IMG/VR virus record: IMGVR_UViG_3300042090_003246
Location: 1 to 44,240 of that record
Direction: 5' to 3' (one strand)
Source: a virus
DNA length: 44,240 bases
Shown: positions 7,988 through 15,326 of the stretch, piece after piece
Position numbering within the stretch: the stretch's first letter is position 1
Layout of the letters: every line of letters starts with the position of its first letter
The notes under the pieces: model-generated
Told to the model about the DNA's origin: nothing
What the model saw: only the letters and a program-made list of their open reading frames with translations
Databases searched by the model: none
Translations under genes and position numbers: made by a program

Positions 7988-8051
7988 CCCCGGCGCTGCG
8001 TGGCGTCACGCGCCGGGGAAGTCCCCGAAAGCGTTGGTCAAAAAAATGACC
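7988..8051 (+). promoter_or_regulatory. Two hairpins between the transposase and MuB genes
   Basis: CCCCGGCG (7988-7995) can pair with CGCCGGGG (8011-8018) around a 15-base loop. GGTCA (8036-8040) can pair with TGACC (8047-8051) around an A6 loop. They occupy the longest gap of the early operon (about 120 bases) and may attenuate or stabilise the message between A and B. There is no T-run typical of an intrinsic terminator. Confidence 0.45.
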
Positions 8052-8085
8052 GCCCGAAGGCGGCCGAGACATTTGCAAGGTGGAA

Positions 8086-8862
8086 ATGATGACAGACAAC
8101 GCTCAAATCGTCAAACCAGGCTCGCTGGCGCCGTTGAAGAACGTCGCCGGCTTCATGGCGCTGGTGACGAAACTGCAGCGGCGCGGGCCGCATCTGCCGA
8201 ACCTCGGCGTGATGTACGGCCATTCGGGGCTGGGCAAGTCCTATGCGTCGATCTACGCCCAGAACAAGACGCGCGCGGTGCGCGTCGAGGTCGGCGAAAG
8301 TTGGAACCGCAAGACCTTCGTTCGCGCCATCCTGCTCGAATGCGGCGTCGCCGATCCGAAGGGCGCGACCGCCGATCTGGCGGCGCAAGCGATCAGCCTG
8401 CTCGGCGACGAACCGGCGCGGCCGCTGATCATCGACGAGGCCGACAAGCTGGTCGACAAGAAGCTGATCGAGACCGTGCGCGAGATCTCGGAAGCCAGCC
8501 AGGTGCCGGTGCTGCTGATCGGCGAGGAGCTGTTGCCGCAGAAGCTGGCGCGAGTCGAGCGCGTCCACAACCGGGTGCTCGACTGGTACGGCGCCGAGCC
8601 GTGCGACCTCGACGACTGCAAACTGCTCGCGCGCATCTTCCTCAACGGCGTCAAGATCAGCGACGAACTGTTGGAGATCGTGCGGGTCAAGGGCGAAGGC
8701 CGGGCTCGCCGCATCGTCGTCACGCTGTCGGGCATGGCCGACTGGGCGCGCAATTCCGGCGCGCGCGAGATCGACGCCAAGACCTATTCCGGCGCCGTGT
8801 TCACCGGCGAAGCGCCACGCGCCCGCTCGGGCAAGCTGATGCAAGCCGGGAGGTTTGCATGA
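8086..8862 (+). CDS. B: MuB-type AAA ATPase, transposition target protein
   Basis: A protein of 258 residues from ATG 8086; ATG 8089 is an equally good start, 8 bases after AAGG at 8077-8080. It carries Walker A MYGHSGLGKSYAS (GHSGLGKS at about 45-52) and Walker B PLIIDEADKL (about 113-122), then a sensor region (VPVLLIGEELLP) and a helical C-terminal domain. MuB binds DNA as ATP-dependent filaments, selects target DNA and activates MuA. Mu B has 312 residues with an N-terminal helix-turn-helix domain of about 60 residues; that domain is absent here, so the ATPase begins almost at once. The gene follows the transposase and overlaps the next gene by 4 bases. Confidence 0.93.
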   Translation: MMTDNAQIVKPGSLAPLKNVAGFMALVTKLQRRGPHLPNLGVMYGHSGLGKSYASIYAQNKTRAVRVEVGESWNRKTFVRAILLECGVADPKGATADLAAQAISLLGDEPARPLIIDEADKLVDKKLIETVREISEASQVPVLLIGEELLPQKLARVERVHNRVLDWYGAEPCDLDDCKLLARIFLNGVKISDELLEIVRVKGEGRARRIVVTLSGMADWARNSGAREIDAKTYSGAVFTGEAPRARSGKLMQAGRFA

Positions 8863-9449
8863 GCCCTCTCATCTTCAAGCTCGATCTGCCGCGCGGCCCC
8901 GACCACTACTGGAAGGCCGCCTGCGACTTCGGGCCGAAAGGCTTCACGGTCGGCGAATTGTTCTGGGCGACCAACGCCAAGACGCGCGGCGTCCTCAGCG
9001 AGTGGATCAAAGCCATGGTCGCGCGCGGCCTGATCGCGCTGATCGAGAAGCGCGACGTCAAGCCGCGCGGCCAGTTCGTCTACGCGGTGGTGCGTTCCAC
9101 GAGCAAGGTGCCGATCGATCCCGACATCAAGCACGGCCGCGTCGCGCGGCACTTATGGACGGCGATGCGCGGCTTGCCGATGTTCACGGTCGGCGAACTC
9201 GCCGCCGCCGCCTCGACGGACGAGGTCGTCATCTCGCACAAGAGCGCTTCCGACTACGTGCGCAAGCTTGAACTCGCCGGGGCGCTGGTGGTGGTGCGCG
9301 AGGCGAAGCGCAAGAGCCTCAACTCCGGCGTCTACCGGCTGAAGAGGAGCGCCGACACCGGGCCGCTCGCGCCGCGCGAGATCAGAGCCAAAGTGCTGGT
9401 CGACCGCAACACCGGCAGGCCGATCGGACAGGCGGAGGCGACGCTATGA
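8859..9449 (+). CDS. Duplicated winged-helix early protein
   Basis: A 196-residue protein starting at ATG 8859 behind GGGAGG (8848-8853), overlapping the MuB stop by 4 bases. It appears to contain two copies of one winged-helix unit: residues about 24-80 (GFTVGELFWATNAK ... VLSEWIKAMVARGLIALIEK ... FVYAVVRS) and about 106-163 (MFTVGELAAAASTD ... SDYVRKLELAGALVVVREAK ... GVYRLKRS). The repeated FTVGEL start and the matching ends support an internal duplication. Proteins of this kind follow MuB in other Mu-like phages of proteobacteria, but their function is not established. DNA binding is likely from the fold. Confidence 0.75.
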   Translation: MSPLIFKLDLPRGPDHYWKAACDFGPKGFTVGELFWATNAKTRGVLSEWIKAMVARGLIALIEKRDVKPRGQFVYAVVRSTSKVPIDPDIKHGRVARHLWTAMRGLPMFTVGELAAAASTDEVVISHKSASDYVRKLELAGALVVVREAKRKSLNSGVYRLKRSADTGPLAPREIRAKVLVDRNTGRPIGQAEATL

Positions 9450-9877
9450 CCGCGCCCCTTTTTTCGCCGCCCGCGGCCGTTAACGTTAACGCTTCGCGCA
9501 AGACCGACTTCCTCGCCAACGCCCGCAAGGGCTGGGGCGAGACGCCGCCCGACTGGATCGTCCGCCTCGCCGAGGAATGCGAGCGGACGTCGGCCTCCGA
9601 CGTGGCGCGGCGGCTCGGCTATTCGGTCGCCGTGATCTCCGGCGTGGTGCTCGCCTCCTACAAGGGCGACGTCGGCAAGGTCGAGGCCAAGGCGCGCGGC
9701 GCCTACATGGGCGAGCTGGTCGACTGCCCGATCCTCGGCGAAATCGAGCGCGACCGCTGCATCGCCGAGCAGAGCCACCGTCACGCCGCGACGTCGGCCA
9801 ACCGGGCGCGGCTCTATCGCGCCTGCCGCGACGGCTGCGAACACTCGCGGCTGCGAAAGGAGAGCGGCGATGTCTGA
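9446..9877 (+). CDS. Phage HTH transcriptional regulator-like protein
   Basis: A 143-residue protein that overlaps its neighbours at both ends. The middle contains a helix-turn-helix (SASDVARRLGYSVAVISGVV) followed by YKGDVGKVEAKARGAYMG. The C-terminal part has four Cys (VDCPILGEIERDRCIAEQ and YRACRDGCEHSRL), which could bind metal. The same arrangement is familiar from Mu-like phages of the D3112/B3 type, where the product is annotated as a transcriptional regulator. The first 20 residues (PLFSPPAAVNVNASRKT) look disordered. The target is unknown. Confidence 0.75.
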   Translation: MTAPLFSPPAAVNVNASRKTDFLANARKGWGETPPDWIVRLAEECERTSASDVARRLGYSVAVISGVVLASYKGDVGKVEAKARGAYMGELVDCPILGEIERDRCIAEQSHRHAATSANRARLYRACRDGCEHSRLRKESGDV

Positions 9878-10175
9878 ACCGCTGTCGCAGCAGATCGGCG
9901 CGTTTCGCCGCCAGTTCGGCCGCTACGTCGACGCCGGCGGCGCCCTCGCCGGCGACGCGGTCGAAGCGCTCGACGGCGTGTTCGCCTCGTTCCAGGCGCA
10001 GGCGCGCATGCTCGAAGGCGGCGGCGCGCCGGACCTCGCCGTGTTCGACGAAATCTGCCGCGCCGCCTCGGCGGAGGCGAAGGCGATCGCCGGCATGGCG
10101 GAACGACTGGAGGCGACGACGAAGCGGCTGCGTTCGGCCGAGACCGTCGCTTTTCCGCTGCGGGGAGAAGCGTGA
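9870..10175 (+). CDS. Small hypothetical early protein
   Basis: A 101-residue helical protein (MSEPLSQQIGAFRRQFGRYV...) with Ala-rich heptad-like stretches (ICRAASAEAKAIAGMAERLE) that could form a coiled coil. No family is recognised. The start overlaps the preceding stop by 8 bases and the stop is shared with the next start, which supports it being a translated member of the early operon. Confidence 0.65.
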   Translation: MSEPLSQQIGAFRRQFGRYVDAGGALAGDAVEALDGVFASFQAQARMLEGGGAPDLAVFDEICRAASAEAKAIAGMAERLEATTKRLRSAETVAFPLRGEA

Positions 10176-10816
10176 TGCGCGACCTTCCACTCGCGACGAT
10201 CCTCGAAATCGCCGCCGCCCGCTTCGGCCTCGCCGCGGCGGCGGTGCGCACGCAAGCGAGCGACGAAGCGCGCCAGGCGCGACGCGTCTTCTGCTACCTG
10301 GCGCGCGGGCTTAGCCGCGCCGAACCGGTCGAGATCGGCGAGGCGATCCTCGAACGGCCGGCCGAAGTGCTCGCCGCCGCCGACGAGATCGGCGCGGCGC
10401 TCGACGCCGGCCGCGACCTGGCGGCGCTGGTGGTCGAGGCGGAGATCGAGTTGCTGGCGCTCGCCGGCGTCGCCGAGGCGCGCGGCTATCCGCTGCCGAC
10501 GACGGCGTCGGCCAAGACGACGGCGATGCGCATCGTCGTCGACGGCCGCGACAGCTTCACTGCACCGCATTCCGACCCGGTGGCGCTCGCCGCCGCCTAT
10601 CTCGCTCGGCTGAAGGCCGAGCCGGCGCCGCCGCCGACGACGCGCGAGCTGTCGCCGTTCATGCGCGCCGCCAAGGACTACGACCTCGCCGTCGCAGCGG
10701 CGCGCGAGGCCCGCTTCACCGCCCGCGAGCGCGGCGCGATCGCCGTGCGCGAACGCGCTTTCAACGCCCTTCTGTCCCGTCTCGGAGTCGATCATGTCGA
10801 AGTCGCCCAAGTCTAA
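10175..10816 (+). CDS. Early protein with a DnaA domain IV-like N-terminus
   Basis: A 213-residue protein from ATG 10175; a GTG immediately before it (10172) is the alternative. Residues about 5-60 resemble the DnaA-box-binding domain IV: PLATILEIAAARFGLAAAAV, then TQASDEARQARRVFCYLARG and LSRAEPVEIGEAILER. In DnaA the matching parts are the helix before the HTH, the basic loop with the arginines of the RxxR/ARQ region, and the helix starting with S...EIG. No AAA+ domain is present. Residues 100-213 are Ala-rich and unassigned; the C-terminus is basic and helical (ARFTARERGAIAVRERAFNA). It could bind host DnaA boxes, but that is inference. It overlaps the gam gene by 23 bases. Confidence 0.65.
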   Translation: MRDLPLATILEIAAARFGLAAAAVRTQASDEARQARRVFCYLARGLSRAEPVEIGEAILERPAEVLAAADEIGAALDAGRDLAALVVEAEIELLALAGVAEARGYPLPTTASAKTTAMRIVVDGRDSFTAPHSDPVALAAAYLARLKAEPAPPPTTRELSPFMRAAKDYDLAVAAAREARFTARERGAIAVRERAFNALLSRLGVDHVEVAQV

Positions 10817-11321
10817 GACCAAGGCCGGCGCGCCGGCGCCGCAGAGCCGCGAGGAGGCGGCGTCCTACGTCCGCCGCATCGGCGAGAACGCGCGCATGAT
10901 CGCGCGCTTCCAGGCCGAAATGAACGACGCCATCGCCCGGCTGAAAGAGGACGCGGAGAACGCCGCCGCGCCGCGCGCCGCCGAGATCGAGCAATGGACC
11001 GAAGGCCTGCGCGCCTGGTGCGACGCCAACCGCGCGGCGTTGACCGACAACGGCAAGCGCAAGTTCGCCGATCTCGGCACCGGCAAGGTCGAATGGCGGA
11101 AGTCGCCACCGAAGGTGATGATCCGCGACGCCGCGGCCGTGCTCGCCGCCATCAAGGAACTCGGCCTGCCGTTCATTCGGCCAAAGGAAGAGATCGACAA
11201 GGAGGCGATGCTCGCCGACCCCGACAACGCGCGCTTGGTGCCAGGCGTCACGATCGGCTCGGAAGGCGAGTTCTTCGCCGTCGAGCCGTTCGAGGCCGAG
11301 CTGGCGGGAGGCGTGTCATGA
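10794..11321 (+). CDS. gam: Gam-like host-nuclease inhibitor
   Basis: A 175-residue protein of Mu Gam length (174). The pattern fits the family: a long helix (about 20-70; YVRRIGENARMIARFQAEMN ... RLKEDAEN), a central segment LRAWCDANRAALTDNGKRKF, the strand motif GTGKVEWRKSPPKVMI, then VLAAIKELGLPFIRPKEEID and a C-terminal strand region. Mu Gam is a dimer related to Ku that binds double-stranded DNA ends and protects them from exonucleases. It starts inside the previous gene and shares an ATGA with the next. Confidence 0.92.
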   Translation: MSKSPKSKTKAGAPAPQSREEAASYVRRIGENARMIARFQAEMNDAIARLKEDAENAAAPRAAEIEQWTEGLRAWCDANRAALTDNGKRKFADLGTGKVEWRKSPPKVMIRDAAAVLAAIKELGLPFIRPKEEIDKEAMLADPDNARLVPGVTIGSEGEFFAVEPFEAELAGGVS

Positions 11322-11563
11322 GGGCGCTCCCGGCCGACTACCCGAGCGAAAACGTCTTCGGCAAGATGCGCGGCCGCTACGACGAGGCGGCGGCGCGGAA
11401 GCTCGCCGCCACAGGACTCGCGAGCCTCACTGTCGGCCTTTGGTCACTCTCCGACTACGACGCGCGCGAGCTCGCGCGCCGTTTCAACATGGAAGCCGAG
11501 CGCTGCCCATCGCAGCGCATGCGCCTGACCTTCATCGACGAGCCGGCGGGAGGCGTGCAATGA
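11318..11563 (+). CDS. Small hypothetical protein
   Basis: An 81-residue protein (MRALPADYPSENVFGKMRGR...) with a good ribosome site, GGGAGG at 11306-11311, and 4-base overlaps on both sides. It contains DYDARELARRFNMEAERC, possibly helical. No family is recognised. Position and coupling are the only support beyond codon use. Confidence 0.65.
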   Translation: MRALPADYPSENVFGKMRGRYDEAAARKLAATGLASLTVGLWSLSDYDARELARRFNMEAERCPSQRMRLTFIDEPAGGVQ

Positions 11564-11778
11564 AAAGCCCGTTCAAGGCGCCTCTGCCGCTCGCCGCGGC
11601 GGCGACGTTTCTCTTCCTCGGCGGACGCCTGGCTTTCGCGCCCGGCCTGTGGCCGCTCGCCGCGCTGGCCTGCGTGATCATCGCCGGCGGCCTGGTGCTC
11701 GACCGCGACGCGCAGCTCTCCGGCGAAGCGAAGGCCGAGCAGATGCGCGATCTCTGGCGCGCGCGGGACCGCTCATGA
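11560..11778 (+). CDS. Small membrane protein
   Basis: A 72-residue protein with two hydrophobic segments, LPLAAAATFLFLGGRLAFA and LWPLAALACVIIAGGLVL, and a charged C-terminus. It has its own GCGGGAGG ribosome site and overlaps both neighbours by 4 bases. Function unknown; it lies between gam and gemA. Confidence 0.65.
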   Translation: MKSPFKAPLPLAAAATFLFLGGRLAFAPGLWPLAALACVIIAGGLVLDRDAQLSGEAKAEQMRDLWRARDRS

Positions 11779-12467
11779 CCAGCGCCGCCCAGACCCGCGC
11801 CATCCACGCGATGCGTCGCGCGCTCGGCATGACCGACGGCGACTATCGCGGGCTGCTCAAGGCGAACTTCCACGTCGTGTCGTCGAGCGATCTCAATGCC
11901 GCCCAAGCGGGCGCGCTGATCGACACCCTCAAGGGGATCGGCGCGCCGGCGGCGAGCGGCAAGCGGCCAGCCGCTAAGACCGCCAGCGGCAAGTACGCGC
12001 CGGTGCTGCAGGCGCTGTGGATCGCCGCATGGAACCTCGGCCTGGCGCGCTCGCGCGACGACGCGGCGATGCTCGCCTTCGTCGAGCGCCAGACCGGGCT
12101 CGCCCACACGCGCTTCCTCGCCGACTCAGCCGACGCCGCGCGGGCGATCGAGGGGCTGAAGGCGTGGATCGCGCGCGACGGCGGCGTTACATGGCCGACC
12201 CGGCGCGACGCCGAATTGGCGGACCGCGATCTCGCTTGGCTGCGGAAACGCGAGATTACGCGGGCGATTGCGGCGAAGTTGCAGGCCGCCGGCGGCTTCG
12301 CGCCGTTTATCCCAGGTCAAAACATCTGGCCCGGCGACGTCGAGGCTTACGGCCACAGCCGCGGCCTGAAAGCGACGTTCACGTTCTACGACGAGGCGGA
12401 TTGGGACCGCCTCGCCGCATGGTTTGGCGCGCGCCTGCGCGCCACGCTGGCGAAGCGAGGAGCCTGA
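11775..12467 (+). CDS. gemA: GemA-like regulatory protein (DUF1018)
   Basis: A 230-residue protein. The N-terminal IHAMRRALGMTDGDYRGLLK and the following LNAAQAGALIDTLKGIG are the hallmark of the GemA/gp16 family. The middle carries KYAPVLQALWIAAWNLGLAR and the C-terminal part TRAIAAKLQAAGGFAPFIPG. Mu GemA affects host gene expression and DNA supercoiling through gyrase; the mechanism is not well settled. Its place between gam and the mor-like gene matches Mu. The stop is followed after 2 bases by the next start. Confidence 0.88.
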   Translation: MTSAAQTRAIHAMRRALGMTDGDYRGLLKANFHVVSSSDLNAAQAGALIDTLKGIGAPAASGKRPAAKTASGKYAPVLQALWIAAWNLGLARSRDDAAMLAFVERQTGLAHTRFLADSADAARAIEGLKAWIARDGGVTWPTRRDAELADRDLAWLRKREITRAIAAKLQAAGGFAPFIPGQNIWPGDVEAYGHSRGLKATFTFYDEADWDRLAAWFGARLRATLAKRGA

Positions 12468-12469
12468 CC

Positions 12470-12796
12470 ATGCCGACCTACGACGAAGAGGGACCGCCGC
12501 GGCCGCGCGCGCCGGCGCCGCCGTTCTCGCCGACGGAACGCGCCGCGATCGAACTGGAGGCGCGCGCCGCCTACGCCCAGGCCGAGTTCGCCGTCATCGC
12601 CGCCGAGGCGTCGCGCCGGGCGCGGCAGGCGCGCGAGGCGCTGGGGACGGCGGCGGGCCGCGAGGCGTTCGAACGCTGCAAGACGCTGCACGGCGCAGCG
12701 CAGACCGCTTTCCGCATCTATCGCCGCGCCCGCCTCGCCGCCGACCGCGCCAAGCGCGCCGCGCGGGCGGCGAGCGGCCTGGAGGAAGCGTCGTGA
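12470..12796 (+). CDS. Small Ala/Arg-rich helical protein
   Basis: A 108-residue protein. After a Pro-rich start (EEGPPRPRAPAPPFSP) it is one long Ala/Arg/Glu-rich helical region (TERAAIELEARAAYAQAEFA ... RRARQAREALG), likely a coiled coil. It has a GCGAGGAG ribosome site and a 4-base overlap with the next gene. No family is recognised. Confidence 0.55.
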   Translation: MPTYDEEGPPRPRAPAPPFSPTERAAIELEARAAYAQAEFAVIAAEASRRARQAREALGTAAGREAFERCKTLHGAAQTAFRIYRRARLAADRAKRAARAASGLEEAS

Positions 12797-13032
12797 AGCT
12801 GGAGCGGATGATCGACGAAGCGGCGCTGCTGGTGCGCGAGTGCGAGGACCACGCGACTAATCTGGAGCGCGCCATCGCCCACGGCCACGTCAAACGACCG
12901 ATCGCCGACGTCGAGCGGATGCACGGCCGCCACCCCGCCATGCGCGCCGGCGCGCGGGCGCTGAAATTGATCGCCGTCTGGCGCGAACGCCTGCCGGCCG
13001 AATTCATCGCTGAAGTGGAGAGCGAACGATGA
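12793..13032 (+). CDS. Small hypothetical protein (GTG start)
   Basis: A 79-residue protein starting at GTG 12793, overlapping the preceding stop (GTGA) and preceded by GGAGG at 12781-12785. It reads MKLERMIDEAALLVRECEDH and contains RMHGRHPAMRAGARALKLIA, probably helical. No family is recognised; the coupling and the ribosome site support translation. Confidence 0.6.
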   Translation: MKLERMIDEAALLVRECEDHATNLERAIAHGHVKRPIADVERMHGRHPAMRAGARALKLIAVWRERLPAEFIAEVESER

Positions 13033-13069
13033 ACTGCGCCTTTCCGCTTAACACCCAAGGAGCGCTGAG

Positions 13070-13258
13070 ATGACCTATCGAGTCGTGTATGGCGAGACGA
13101 TGCCTGCGTGGGAACAAACGTTCTCCACGAAGCGCGAGGCCGAGGCGTTCGCGAACAGACACAAGAGCTTTGGCGACTTGATCTTCGAAGTCTCGAAGAC
13201 GACTCCGAAGGACCCTCCCAAGTCGCTTATGGCGGCGCTCGCTGCTCGTGGCCGCTAA
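13070..13258 (+). CDS. Small protein, lower-GC insert
   Basis: A 62-residue protein (MTYRVVYGETMPAWEQTFST) with AAGGAG a few bases upstream. Sequence and codon choice are less GC-biased than in the neighbours (for example AACAAACGTTCTCCACGAAG), which suggests a more recent arrival. It has the look of a short beta-rich protein (YRVVYGETMPAWEQTFSTKR ... LIFEVSKTT). No family is recognised. Confidence 0.6.
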   Translation: MTYRVVYGETMPAWEQTFSTKREAEAFANRHKSFGDLIFEVSKTTPKDPPKSLMAALAARGR

Positions 13259-13273
13259 CCGGATAGGCATGCC

Positions 13274-13519
13274 ATGATCCTCGCGGTTTCCGACCACGCC
13301 TTGGTGCGCTTCCTCGAACGCGCCGGCGGCCTCGACGTCGAGGATCTGCGCGAGCGCCTGACGGTGTCGCTGCGTCGCGCCGCCGAAGCGGCCGCGGCGC
13401 TCGGCGCGGTCGATTTCACGGTCAAGGCCGACGGCCTGTCCTGTCTCGTCTGCGCCGGCGTCGTCGTCACGGTGCTGCCCGAACACGCCACGGCGCGAGC
13501 GCGGACAGTTGACAAGTGA
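13274..13519 (+). CDS. Small hypothetical protein before the activator gene
   Basis: An 81-residue protein (MILAVSDHALVRFLERAGGL) with a central helix and a C-terminal beta part (FTVKADGLSCLVCAGVVVTV). The SDHALVRFLER start resembles small bacterial proteins with a conserved H..xR pattern (a DUF4258-like look), but the match is too short to be sure. It overlaps the next gene by 4 bases (GTGA), so it is probably co-translated with the activator. Confidence 0.6.
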   Translation: MILAVSDHALVRFLERAGGLDVEDLRERLTVSLRRAAEAAAALGAVDFTVKADGLSCLVCAGVVVTVLPEHATARARTVDK

Positions 13520-13932
13520 AATACGTCTGGCTCGCCGATCTCTATCGCCAGATCGCCGAGGGCGCGGGGCTGGAAAGCGCGCTCGGCCTGGCGCGGGCGC
13601 GCGGCGGCTTGCGCATCTCGGTGCCGCGTAATCCGCGCGCCGCGCCGTGGATCGGCGAGGCGATGGGCGAAGAGGGCGCGGCGCTGCTGTGCGAGCTCTA
13701 CGGCGGCGAGCTGATCGACCTGCCGGCCGACCCGGTGTCGGGCCAGGGCCGCAACGCGCGGGCGCGGCGCCTGCGCGAGGCGATCCGCGAAGGCGCGCTG
13801 TCGGCCAACGAAATCGCCATGATGTCGTCGGTGACCCGCCCCGCCGTGTTCAAGGCCAAGGCGCAGCTGCGCGAAATGGCGCCGGCGCCCGATCTCTTCA
13901 CGCCTCTTTCCAAGCGCGAAGCGCGGGGCTAA
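13516..13932 (+). CDS. Mor/C-family transcription activator
   Basis: A 138-residue protein starting at GTG 13516. It shows the two-part plan of Mu Mor and C: an N-terminal dimerisation part with two glycine turns (LARARGGLRISVPRNPRAAP, Gly30-Gly31; and GAALLCELYGGELIDLPADP, Gly63-Gly64) and a C-terminal helix-turn-helix (about 86-118; RLREAIREGALSANEIAMMS then VTRPAVFKAKAQL). In Mu, Mor activates the middle promoter and C the four late promoters. Only one family member is visible here, the last early gene just before the lysis cluster, so it may do both jobs. The 18-bp inverted motif starting 31 bases past its stop is a candidate target. Confidence 0.8.
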   Translation: MKYVWLADLYRQIAEGAGLESALGLARARGGLRISVPRNPRAAPWIGEAMGEEGAALLCELYGGELIDLPADPVSGQGRNARARRLREAIREGALSANEIAMMSSVTRPAVFKAKAQLREMAPAPDLFTPLSKREARG

Positions 13933-13963
13933 ACAACCCGCTCAGCGCGACCGAAGCGCCTTT

Positions 13964-13981
13964 GGTGAAGTTGTTCACCCT
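13964..13981 (+). promoter_or_regulatory. 18-bp inverted motif, copy 1 (upstream of lysis genes)
   Basis: GGTGAAGTTGTTCACCCT, with GGTGAA and TTCACC as a 6-bp inverted repeat around GTTG. It lies 80 bases before the endolysin start. Copies recur at 23747-23764 (inverted) and 37205-37222. Proposed activator-binding site of late promoters; inference. Confidence 0.6.
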
Positions 13982-14061
13982 GCATTCGGGATCGCTCCGC
14001 TCCTAAGCCTGATCGCGCAGGCCGCTTTGCGGCCTTTCTCGAAGGCTTCGGAGCGCTTCCC

Positions 14062-14901
14062 ATGTGGCCTGGCTTTGACGGCACGCTCTATAGCCGCGAG
14101 CAGTTCGCCGCCCACGTCGCCGCGCTGACGATCGGCCCTTACGCCAAATTCATCGTCATGCACGGCACCGGCTCGCCGACGCTGAAGCAATGGCAAGAGA
14201 CGCCCGAAGCGCAGCGCGTCGCCAATTTGCAGCGCTACTACGAGACCAACCTCGGCTGGCAGCACGGCCCGCACCTGTTCATCGGCCCCGACCACATCGT
14301 CGGCTTCAGCGATCTGCGCGTCCGCGGCACGCACTGCTCATGCTGGAATTTCTCCTCGATCGGCATCGAGACCGCCGGCAATTGGAACACCGAGGATTTC
14401 AACAGCGGCGACGGCGCCAAGGTGCGCGACAACTTCGTCTTCGCCGCGGCGGTGCTGCACAAGCATCTCGGCCTGCGTCCCGACGGCTATGTCAAGGGCG
14501 TCTCCGGACTGCACCTGCACCGCGAGTGCGCCGCCGACGGACACTTTGAATGCCCGCACGCCGCGGGCGGCGCCTTCGACAAAGACGACATCGTCAAACG
14601 CATCCTCGCCGCGATGGATGCGTTGCCCGCGCTCGTTCCCAACCCGGCGCTGGTCGCCACGGCCGCCAGGCTGACAGCGACGCCGCCGGCCGGCCCGGCG
14701 GAAGGTTCGGTCGCCTGGCTGCAACTGCGCCTCAACGCCTTCGGCGCGGCGCCGACGCTCAAAGTCGACAACGACTGGGGCGAGCTGACCCGCAACGCGA
14801 TGCGCGCCTTCCAGACGACGCACGGGCTGACGCCGACCTGGTCGCCCGACCCGGCGACCGTCGCCGCGCTGCGCGAGGAACCGGCCGCCAAGGCGGCTTG
14901 A
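14062..14901 (+). CDS. Endolysin: N-acetylmuramoyl-L-alanine amidase with peptidoglycan-binding domain
   Basis: A 279-residue protein without a signal peptide. Residues about 25-175 are an amidase_2/PGRP-type domain: YAKFIVMHGTGSPTLKQW (zinc ligand His34), HLFIGPDHIVGFSDLRVRGT (substrate cleft), SSIGIETAGNW (Glu103) and GLHLHRECAADGHFECPH (His151/His153 and Cys164 as likely remaining ligands). Residues about 200-275 form a PG_binding_1 domain (VAWLQLRLNAFG ... NDWGELTRNAMRAFQTTHGL). It would cut the bond between muramic acid and L-Ala after reaching the periplasm with holin help. It is the first late gene, as in Mu where lys opens the late region. Confidence 0.9.
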   Translation: MWPGFDGTLYSREQFAAHVAALTIGPYAKFIVMHGTGSPTLKQWQETPEAQRVANLQRYYETNLGWQHGPHLFIGPDHIVGFSDLRVRGTHCSCWNFSSIGIETAGNWNTEDFNSGDGAKVRDNFVFAAAVLHKHLGLRPDGYVKGVSGLHLHRECAADGHFECPHAAGGAFDKDDIVKRILAAMDALPALVPNPALVATAARLTATPPAGPAEGSVAWLQLRLNAFGAAPTLKVDNDWGELTRNAMRAFQTTHGLTPTWSPDPATVAALREEPAAKAA

Positions 14902-14929
14902 AACGGGTTTCAAACCGAGGAGCAACGTC

Positions 14930-15112
14930 ATGAAGGGTTTTAAGACCGTCGCGTTTGGGCTGGCGCTCGTCGTCGTCCCGCCCGCCATCACCTATCTCGG
15001 CGGCGTCGACTGGACGTCGCTCGGCGTCTCGCCGGGCGTCTCCGCCGCGATCGGCCTCGTCGTCATCGGCCTGCGCGCGGTGACCAACTCCGCCATCGGC
15101 TCGAAGTCGTAA
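14930..15112 (+). CDS. Holin-like small membrane protein
   Basis: A 60-residue protein with two hydrophobic segments (VAFGLALVVVPPAITYLGG and SAAIGLVVIGLRAVTNSAIG) and charged ends. Size, topology and position directly after the endolysin suggest a class II-like holin. It has a CCGAGGAG ribosome site. No specific holin family is recognised. Confidence 0.65.
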   Translation: MKGFKTVAFGLALVVVPPAITYLGGVDWTSLGVSPGVSAAIGLVVIGLRAVTNSAIGSKS

Positions 15113-15117
15113 CGCCG

Positions 15118-15321
15118 ATGTCGCCGCAGCCCGCCGCCGAGTCCGCCGCGCCCTTCGCGATCGGCGACCTCGTCAGGCTCAATTCCGACCGCCTGCACAT
15201 GACGGTCAAGACGGTCGCCGGCGGCCGCGTCGTCGTCCGTTGGCATGACGACGATGGCGACCTGATCGAGGACGACTTCGACCCGCGCGAGCTGACCCTC
15301 GTGCGCAAGCGCGAGGCCTGA
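15118..15321 (+). CDS. YodC-like small protein (DUF2158)
   Basis: A 67-residue protein. FAIGDLVRLNSDRLHMTVKT followed by RVVVRWHDDDGDLIEDDFDP and ELTLV is the usual pattern of DUF2158/YodC proteins, a single small beta-barrel. The family is common in proteobacteria and prophages, and its role is not known. It starts 5 bases after the holin-like stop. Confidence 0.75.
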   Translation: MSPQPAAESAAPFAIGDLVRLNSDRLHMTVKTVAGGRVVVRWHDDDGDLIEDDFDPRELTLVRKREA

Positions 15322-15326
15322 CGCCG

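Noticed and set aside
5571-8099. Long open frame on the minus strand opposite the transposase (about 840 codons)
   Set aside because: It is Arg-rich, has no domain pattern, and mirrors the third-position GC bias of the clearly real MuA gene. Similar shadows lie opposite the portal (20437-22635), tape measure (39862-41664) and gpD/methyltransferase (42294-44063).
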